From NCBI RefSeq assembly GCF_018785245.1, contig NZ_WQPL01000014.1, positions 1-58,567 on the forward strand: a stretch of DNA of 58,567 nt, in the 5' to 3' direction. The translations under genes and the position numbers were made by a program. Source of the stretch: Collinsella aerofaciens (GTDB taxonomy: Bacteria > Actinomycetota > Coriobacteriia > Coriobacteriales > Coriobacteriaceae). This document shows, one piece after another, positions 53,397 through 58,567 of this stretch (positions are counted from its first letter, which is position 1; each line of letters starts with the position of its first letter). The notes below the pieces were generated by a model. It was not told the origin of the DNA and did no database searches. It saw nothing but the letters and a program-made list of their open reading frames with translations.

Positions 53397-54962
53397 ATGA
53401 CACCTGCGCGCTTTGAAATCGGACAAAAGCACAAGCAGGAGAGCGAGGCGGGTTCCAAGGCTAGTTGGAACACGCCTCGTTCCGATTCACGGCCAACGAT
53501 GAGCTATCCCTCGCGCATGGCACTTGCTTTTGCTCTGACATCGCTCATGACGGTATTGGTGCTGGTGGGCGTTGTCTCTGTTGTGTGGGGCACGGTCTTT
53601 TCGGATTACACACGCTCCAATATCGTCGAAATCGCAAATTCCGCTGCCGAGAAGTTGGCAACCTCATATGAGGAAAACGGCTCTTGGACCGCGGGAGAAC
53701 TGCGCACGGTCGCAACGTCGAGTTTGGTTTCCGACGATCTGGGCATGCAGGTCGTCAATAAAAAGGGCGTGATCGTTTATGACGATTCCTGGCCCTCGGC
53801 AAGCGCCACCGCCGATGTACGCGAAAACCAGGCTACGACCGACGACACGAGCGGCAAGAGGGCATCGCATAGCCCGGTCTCGTCTGCTCCAACCGACTCC
53901 GATAGCGTTGCTAACGTCGAGATTGTAACGTCTTCCGGCGAGCATGTCGGACAGGTAAAGCTGTGGGCCATCGGCTCCGACGCTCTGCTCACCAAGGCGG
54001 ACTCTGCGTTTAGGGAGAAGACCTTTAACGCCATGGCCCTCGCCGCGGTTGTTGCAATCTGCATTTCGGTCGTTATCGGATCGCTCGTGTCGCGCATGCT
54101 CACCAAGCCGATTCATCGCATCACCAGTACCGCAAAGCAAATCCGTGACGGCGACCTGTCGGCTCGCACGGGACTGCGCGGTGATGACGAGATCGATCAG
54201 CTGGGTGAGACCTTCGATGAGATGGCCACTTCGCTCGAGAAGGATATGAAACACGAGAAGCGCCTGACCTCAGACGTTGCACACGAGCTTCGCACGCCGC
54301 TTATGGCCATGCTCGCAACGGTCGAGGCCATGCAGGATGGCGTGTATCCCACCGACGATGAGCATTTGGAAACCGTTGCTTCCGAGACGCGTCGCCTGGC
54401 TCGTCTGGTGCAGCAGATGCTCGACCTGTCGCGCATGGAAAACAGCTCGGCTCCGCTCAACCTTGAGCCGGTGGACATGGTTCCTTTCGTGCGTTCCATC
54501 GTTAATGCCCAGGAGCGCCTGTTTGTCGACCGCGATCTGCGCCTGCGTTTTGCGGACGAGACCCAGGGTCACGACGATGTCGTCGAGGCCGATCCCGACA
54601 TGATCACGCAATGTGTTATCAACCTCATGAGCAACGCCATGCGCTACACCCCCGAGGGCGGTTGGGTCGTGGTGTCGGTGCTCAGTGACCGCAAGCACGT
54701 CAGCATTGCCGTTTCTGATACCGGCATCGGTATTGCCAAGGACGATTTGTCGCGCATCTTCGGGCGGTTTTGGCGCGCCGATGCCAGCCGCGCCCGCGAA
54801 GCTGGCGGCCTGGGCGTTGGCCTCGCCGTGACCAAGCAGATCGTCGAGCGTCACCATGGCTACATATCCGTGGAGTCGGAGCTTGGAAAGGGTACGACTT
54901 TTACAATTCATCTGCCCCGCGAGCACACGGCAGACGCGGCATCTACTACAATGGAGCACTAG
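53397..54962 (+). CDS. Sensor histidine kinase
   Basis: A 521-residue membrane kinase. Transmembrane segments at about 41-66 and 211-231 enclose an extracellular sensor of 145 residues. A HAMP domain follows, then the phosphoacceptor His296 in SDVAHELRTPL and a HATPase domain (NLMSNAMRYTPEGG, VSDTGIGIAKDDL, AGGLGVGLAVTKQIVERH). It is the partner of the upstream regulator. The signal is unknown. Confidence 0.95.
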   Translation: MTPARFEIGQKHKQESEAGSKASWNTPRSDSRPTMSYPSRMALAFALTSLMTVLVLVGVVSVVWGTVFSDYTRSNIVEIANSAAEKLATSYEENGSWTAGELRTVATSSLVSDDLGMQVVNKKGVIVYDDSWPSASATADVRENQATTDDTSGKRASHSPVSSAPTDSDSVANVEIVTSSGEHVGQVKLWAIGSDALLTKADSAFREKTFNAMALAAVVAICISVVIGSLVSRMLTKPIHRITSTAKQIRDGDLSARTGLRGDDEIDQLGETFDEMATSLEKDMKHEKRLTSDVAHELRTPLMAMLATVEAMQDGVYPTDDEHLETVASETRRLARLVQQMLDLSRMENSSAPLNLEPVDMVPFVRSIVNAQERLFVDRDLRLRFADETQGHDDVVEADPDMITQCVINLMSNAMRYTPEGGWVVVSVLSDRKHVSIAVSDTGIGIAKDDLSRIFGRFWRADASRAREAGGLGVGLAVTKQIVERHHGYISVESELGKGTTFTIHLPREHTADAASTTMEH

Positions 54963-55020
54963 CTTTTCGCTATTCGGTGAAGGAGGGGCCGCGTCCCTGC
55001 CGCTCCGAGTTTGCGAAAAC

Positions 55021-55046
55021 ATGCGGGAAAGAACCCGCATTTCTGT
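55021..55046 (+). promoter_or_regulatory. Small hairpin in the purC leader
   Basis: ATGCGGG pairs with CCCGCAT around AAAGAA, followed by TTCTGT. It lies between the kinase and purC and may be a weak terminator or an attenuator. Confidence 0.35.
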
Positions 55047-55071
55047 CGTATTTAGGTAAGGAGTGACTCAC

Positions 55072-55959
55072 GTGACAACGATGGAGCGTCGTCCGGATTC
55101 CCGTGGCAAGGTTCGTGATATTTACGATGCCGGTGAAAACCTGCTGATGGTCGCCACCGACCGCATTTCTGCGTTCGACTTCATTCTTCCCGACGAGATT
55201 CCGTTTAAGGGAGAGGTACTCAATCGCATCTCGGCATTCTGGTTCGATAAGTTTGCCGACATCGTCCCCAACCATCTCGTTTCCATCGACCCGGCGGATT
55301 TCCCCGAGGAGTTTGCTGAGTATCGTGACTACCTCGCTGGCCGCGCCATGCTGGTTAAGAAGGCCCAGACGATTCCTATCGAGTGCATCGTCCGCGGCTA
55401 TCTGACCGGTTCGGGCAAGAAGACCTACGACGAGAACGGCACCGTCTGCGGCATCCAGCTGCCTGAGGGCCTGACCGAGGCTTCCAAGCTTCCTGAGCCG
55501 CTGTTCACGCCGTCCACGAAGGCCGAGATCGGTGACCACGACGAGAACATCTCGTTCGAGCGTTGCTGCGAGATCGTGGGCGAGGACATCGCCACGCAGA
55601 TTCGTGACCTTTCCCTCAAGATCTACAAGGCTGCCGCCGAGTACGCCGCGACCCGTGGCATCATCATTGCCGACACCAAGTTCGAGTTTGGTGTTATTGA
55701 TGGCAAGGTCACGCTGATCGACGAGTGTCTCACGCCCGACTCCAGCCGTTTCTGGCCTGCTGCCAGCTACGAGGAGGGCAAGATCCAGCCTAGCTACGAC
55801 AAGCAATTCGTCCGCAATTGGCTCAAGGCCAACTGGGATATGACGGGGGAGACCCCGCACCTGCCCGCCGAGGTCATCGATGGCACGTCCGAGCGCTATC
55901 GCGAGGCCTTCCAGATCATCACGGGCTCCCAGTTCACAAGCATGAAGGAGAACGCATAA
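55072..55959 (+). CDS. purC: SAICAR synthetase
   Basis: A 295-residue ligase that joins aspartate to CAIR in purine synthesis. Motifs: RGKVRDIYDAGENLLMVATDRISAFD, ECIVRGYLTGSGKKTYD, and LIDECLTPDSSRFWPA. Start GTG at 55072 with AAGGAG 8 nt upstream; a GTG three codons earlier overlaps the binding site. The next gene starts directly after the stop (TAAGTG). Confidence 0.96.
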   Translation: MTTMERRPDSRGKVRDIYDAGENLLMVATDRISAFDFILPDEIPFKGEVLNRISAFWFDKFADIVPNHLVSIDPADFPEEFAEYRDYLAGRAMLVKKAQTIPIECIVRGYLTGSGKKTYDENGTVCGIQLPEGLTEASKLPEPLFTPSTKAEIGDHDENISFERCCEIVGEDIATQIRDLSLKIYKAAAEYAATRGIIIADTKFEFGVIDGKVTLIDECLTPDSSRFWPAASYEEGKIQPSYDKQFVRNWLKANWDMTGETPHLPAEVIDGTSERYREAFQIITGSQFTSMKENA

Positions 55960-56535
55960 GTGAGTACCCGTAGCGCCACGAACAAGCGCACGCAATCCCA
56001 CGAAGTTACCGGGGTTGCGCGCAAGTCTGCCGCATCTGCTAAGCCCGCCCGCCAAGCAGCGAGCTCCGTTCGCGTCGTGCCGGCTTCGTCTAAGGCACGC
56101 CGCAAAGAGCTCGAGAAGGGCGAGAACCTCGAGGGCCTCTCTAAAGAGGAGAAGCGCGCCCGCAAGGCTAAGCAGCGCGCCAAGGAGGACCGCATCTATA
56201 CGGTGTCGAATATCCTCCTCAAGCAGGACGAGGACTACACCAAGCGCCGTCGCATCTGGTGGATTGTGCTCGCCATTGGCATGGTGCTCGTCGTGGCAAT
56301 TTGGGCCTCGCTGTACTTCGCTCCCGCTGGCATGGTGTCCAGCCCTGTCCAGATGGTCGGCATCGTTTTGTCCTATGTCATCATCCTAGGTGACTTTATC
56401 TACGACTTCGCTCGTATTCGTCCCTTGCGCAACATGTACCGCGCGCAGGCCGAGGGCATGTCCGAGAACAAGCTCAACGCTCTTATCGAGCGCGCAGCTG
56501 CCGAGGAGGACAAGAAGGACTCCAAGAAGAAGTAG
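55960..56535 (+). CDS. Two-helix membrane protein with basic N-terminus (DUF3043-like)
   Basis: A 191-residue protein. Residues 1-90 are strongly basic and helical (KARRKELEKGENLEGLSKEEKRARKAKQRAK). Two membrane segments at about 100-118 and 128-148 follow, then a charged tail ending in KKDSKKK. The pattern resembles actinobacterial DUF3043 membrane proteins. The GTG start abuts the purC stop. Function unknown. Confidence 0.65.
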   Translation: MSTRSATNKRTQSHEVTGVARKSAASAKPARQAASSVRVVPASSKARRKELEKGENLEGLSKEEKRARKAKQRAKEDRIYTVSNILLKQDEDYTKRRRIWWIVLAIGMVLVVAIWASLYFAPAGMVSSPVQMVGIVLSYVIILGDFIYDFARIRPLRNMYRAQAEGMSENKLNALIERAAAEEDKKDSKKK

Positions 56536-56565
56536 CGTTTGCATACATACTTATCGCTAAGATAT

Positions 56566-56596
56566 AAGGCGCGTCGTTTTTGCGGCGCGCCTTTTT
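56566..56596 (+). terminator. Intrinsic terminator after the membrane protein
   Basis: AAGGCGCG pairs with CGCGCCTT and is followed by a T-run. Confidence 0.75.
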
Positions 56597-56624
56597 ACTG
56601 TTCTATAGATAGATGGAGTGGCAC

Positions 56625-57905
56625 ATGATTCGAGCTGCCCTGACGGTCGAAGAGGCCCTGGAGGGTATGAAGTCCCTGGAGCCCAAGATTAAAAACTATG
56701 CGCGCCTGGTTGTCCGCAAGGGCGTAAACGTTAAGCCCGGCCAGGAAGTCGTCGTTCAGTCTCCGGTTGAGTGCGCGCCGTTTGCGCGCGTGGTGGTCGC
56801 GGAGGCCTATGCTGCCGGCGCCGGCCACGTGACGGTCATCTGGGCCGATGATGCCGTGACGAGGCTCACGTACGAGCATGTCGAGAAAAGCTATTTTGAG
56901 CAGACACCCGAGTGGAAGCGCCTGCAGCTGGATTCCCTGGCCCAGGACGGTGCCTGCTTTATCTTTATCGAGGGTGCGGACCCCGCCGCCCTTAAGGGCA
57001 TCGATCCCGCTAAGCCCGCTGCAGCTTCTAAGGCAAAGAACACGCAGTGCAAAGTTTTCCGCCGTGGACTGGATTACAACATCAATCCGTGGTGCATCGC
57101 CGGCGCTCCGGTCGTGGCTTGGGCGCGCGAGGTGTTCCCGGGAGACGCCGATGAGGTTGCAATCTATAAGCTGTGGAATGCGATTCTGCACACCGCTCGC
57201 GCCGATGGCCAGGATCCAGAGAGCGACTGGGAGCTCCATGACGCCGCATTCGAAAAGAACCTGCGTTTCCTGAACGACAATCGTTTCGACTGCCTGCATT
57301 ACACCGCGGCAAATGGAACCGATCTGACGATTGGCATGACGAAGGGTCACGAGTGGGCCGGCGGCAAGGGCAAGACGCCCGATGGGCACCCCTTCTTCCC
57401 CAACATTCCCACCGAGGAAGTCTTCACTTCGCCCGATCGCATGCGCGCCGACGGTATCGTGTACTCGGCCATGCCGCTCATCCACCACGGCAATAAAGTC
57501 GACGATTTTTGGATTAAGTTCGAGGGCGGCCGCGTGGTGGACTACGACGCCCGCGTGGGCAAGGCAACGCTCGCAAGTATCATCGATACTGACGAGGGCG
57601 CTGCTCACCTGGGAGAGGTCGCGCTCATTTCCAAGAACACGCCGATCCGCGAAAGTGGTGTTCTGTTCTACGATACGCTCTATGACGAGAACGCTAGCTG
57701 CCATCTCGCGCTAGGTGTCGGTTTCCCCGAATGCATCGAGGGCGGGTACGACATGTCCAAGGAGGAGCTCCTGGAGCATGGTGTTAACGTCTCGAGCACG
57801 CACGTCGATTTTATGATCGGCACGGACGACATCGATATTACGGGCATTACGCCTGATGGACGTGAAGTTGTGATTTTCCAGAACGGCCAATGGAGTTGGG
57901 AATAG
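56625..57905 (+). CDS. M29-family aminopeptidase
   Basis: A 426-residue metallo-aminopeptidase of the AmpS/PepS/AmpII type. The N-terminal half has the family's VNVKPGQEVVVQSPVE opening. The metal-binding residues occur in the second half: NIPTEEVFTSPDR, with the Glu pair, FEGGRVVDY, DEGAAHLGEVALI and SCHLALGVGFPE, and the end VDFMIGTDDIDITGITPDG. The start ATG follows TGGAG by 6 nt. Preference for substrates is not shown. Confidence 0.93.
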   Translation: MIRAALTVEEALEGMKSLEPKIKNYARLVVRKGVNVKPGQEVVVQSPVECAPFARVVVAEAYAAGAGHVTVIWADDAVTRLTYEHVEKSYFEQTPEWKRLQLDSLAQDGACFIFIEGADPAALKGIDPAKPAAASKAKNTQCKVFRRGLDYNINPWCIAGAPVVAWAREVFPGDADEVAIYKLWNAILHTARADGQDPESDWELHDAAFEKNLRFLNDNRFDCLHYTAANGTDLTIGMTKGHEWAGGKGKTPDGHPFFPNIPTEEVFTSPDRMRADGIVYSAMPLIHHGNKVDDFWIKFEGGRVVDYDARVGKATLASIIDTDEGAAHLGEVALISKNTPIRESGVLFYDTLYDENASCHLALGVGFPECIEGGYDMSKEELLEHGVNVSSTHVDFMIGTDDIDITGITPDGREVVIFQNGQWSWE

Positions 57906-57924
57906 TCCCAGACCGTGGTACAAT
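57896..57924 (+). promoter_or_regulatory. Promoter of tRNA-Lys
   Basis: TTGGGA (57896-57901) and TACAAT (57919-57924) are 17 nt apart, overlapping the end of the aminopeptidase gene. Confidence 0.55.
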
Positions 57925-57933
57925 GCCACCCGC

Positions 57934-58009
57934 GGGCCGTTAGCTCAGCTGGCAGAGCAGGGGACTTTTAATCCCAAGGTCCAGGGTTCGAACCCCTGAC
58001 GGCCCACCA
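57934..58009 (+). tRNA. tRNA-Lys (TTT)
   Basis: Acceptor GGGCCGT/ACGGCCC, anticodon TTT in CTTTTAA, T-arm GGGTTCGAACCCC and encoded CCA; 76 nt. Confidence 0.96.
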
Positions 58010-58195
58010 TAGAATAGAAAAGCGACTGGCGGATGCCGGCCGCTTTTTTGTTACCGCGGCACGGGTTCGAACCCGAAAGGGCGCGGAGCTGAGTAAACGC
58101 GTGAGCGTTTGCCAGCGCAGCGCGCAAGGCGCGCAAGGCGCGAAAGCGCCGCAGCGGCCGCCTGCGGAGCAGGCTGAACCCCCGACGGCCCACCC
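58010..58195 (+). repeat. About 190-bp element at the tRNA-Lys 3' end
   Basis: It ends with GAACCCCCGACGGCCCACC (58176-58194), a near-exact copy of the tRNA-Lys 3' end (57990-58008); the distance is 186 bp. Inside are a terminator, a T-arm-like CGGGTTCGAACCCG, an AAACGCGTGAGCGTTT hairpin and a GC-rich stretch with GCAAGG, in the same order as the tRNA-Gly element. Confidence 0.83.
58017..58049 (+). terminator. Intrinsic terminator of tRNA-Lys
   Basis: AAAAGCG-A-CTGGC pairs with GCCGG-C-CGCTTTT (with a mismatch and a G-U pair), followed by T. Confidence 0.75.
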
Positions 58196-58271
58196 AAAGA
58201 TTGTTGAGACGGTCAACTTCGGTTGGCCGTCTTTTTTGTTGCCGGTGCACGGGTTCGAACCCGTATCTATC
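58196..58271 (+). repeat. Start of a second unit after tRNA-Lys
   Basis: Right after the tRNA-like tail the pattern begins again: a terminator hairpin and then GCACGGGTTCGAACCCG. It then diverges, so only the proximal part of a second unit is left. Confidence 0.6.
58207..58238 (+). terminator. Terminator-like hairpin of the second unit
   Basis: GACGG-T-CAAC pairs with GTTG-G-CCGTC around TTCG, followed by TTTTTT. Confidence 0.75.
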
Positions 58272-58567
58272 TATATATAAGAACGCTTGGCGAACAAAAC
58301 CCGCCTTTTACCGATGGGAAACAAATAGCTGATGCCTTTGGAGTAAAGTAGCGCTCCAGAGATGACCGATGTCTCAATACTCATAAAACAGCTGGTCATC
58401 GCCAATATCAGAAGCCAATGCTTCAGTTTTAACCTCAGTGACGCGACTGAGGGATCTATTCATTTGTGAACAAAATATGGAGTGCGCGATTCCCGCCCAC
58501 GGGGCCCCTCCGGTCTGGCAATATATCTCCTTGCCGCGCGGCCCGGTGCAACCGGATCAGCCGCGGG
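58272..58567. other. Lower-GC sequence at the right edge with no assignable gene
   Basis: About 300 nt. A weak CCTCAGT...ACTGAGG hairpin lies near 58433-58455, and the last 50 nt are GC-rich and can fold (CCGCGCGGC ... GCCGCGG). Short open frames exist on both strands but none has a convincing start or known sequence. A gene or structured RNA may begin beyond the edge. Confidence 0.4.

Noticed and set aside
58362-58567. Short frames at the right edge: plus 58362-58466, plus from 58481 to the edge, and minus ending at 58374
   Set aside because: Very short, no ribosome-binding sites, unfamiliar sequence; cannot choose between coding and structured RNA without the next bases.

Overview
The window is a chromosomal replication-origin region of a GC-rich bacterium. 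Gene order and protein style suggest the class Coriobacteriia (Actinomycetota), and most resemble Collinsella. That placement rests on recalled protein resemblance and synteny, because there is no rRNA gene here. Strand use is polarised around 26-29 kb. To the left almost everything is on the minus strand: gyrA, gyrB, a DUF721/DciA-like gene, recF, dnaN, dnaA and a GHKL ATPase, and further out typA, rpsF-ssb-rpsR-rplI, dnaB, purA and purD. To the right most genes are on the plus strand: rpmH, rnpA, yidD, yidC, jag, rsmG, parA and parB, then ddl, dinG, purB, a two-component system, purC and a peptidase. This is the expected pattern for replication running outward from oriC.

Layout. 0.1-5 kb: membrane protein, ABC exporter, NUDIX hydrolase, purD. 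5-10 kb: purA, dnaB and the S6/SSB/S18/L9 operon. 10.3-14 kb: two tRNA-Ser genes, then a plus-strand island that runs against the local polarity, with a PD-(D/E)XK-like protein gene between two homologous palindromic repeats, a TRIC/UPF0126 membrane protein and a bactofilin-like envelope protein. 14-18 kb: typA, three small genes ending with a DUF151 nuclease-like protein, and a tRNA-Ile/Ala/Ile cluster. 17.9-18.1 kb: a large inverted repeat. 18-29 kb: gyrase and the initiation genes, with origin-like sequence on both sides of dnaA. 29.4-34.5 kb: the rpmH-to-parB block with three perfect parS sites. 34.7-45.3 kb: rlmN, ddl, dinG, a WYL regulator pair (PafBC-like) and an M28-like membrane protein carrying a very long acidic insertion. 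45.3-48.8 kb: an LPATG-anchored thioester/Cna-B surface protein. 49-58.6 kb: tRNA-Gly, purB, a TSCPD protein, a Tat lipoprotein, a response regulator and histidine kinase, purC, an M29 aminopeptidase and tRNA-Lys.

How it works together. DnaA, DnaN, RecF, gyrase, DnaB and SSB form the replication set. ParA, ParB and parS segregate the origin. YidC, YidD, RnpA and L34 belong to the conserved rnpA/yidC neighbourhood. Four purine genes (purD, purA, purB, purC) are scattered singly rather than in one operon.

Points that ordinary annotation would miss are: (1) elements of about 190 bp at the 3' ends of tRNA-Gly and tRNA-Lys, each ending in a copy of its own tRNA's 3' end; (2) a 36-bp perfect inverted repeat, extended to a 187-nt palindrome, downstream of gyrA; (3) five tandem DnaA-trio-like triplets plus TTTTCAACA-type boxes, with a DnaA whose DNA-binding signature is altered; (4) a GHKL ATPase fused to a winged helix beside the origin; (5) paired palindromes around a nuclease-like gene; and (6) a GyrA with Phe at the quinolone-resistance Ser position.
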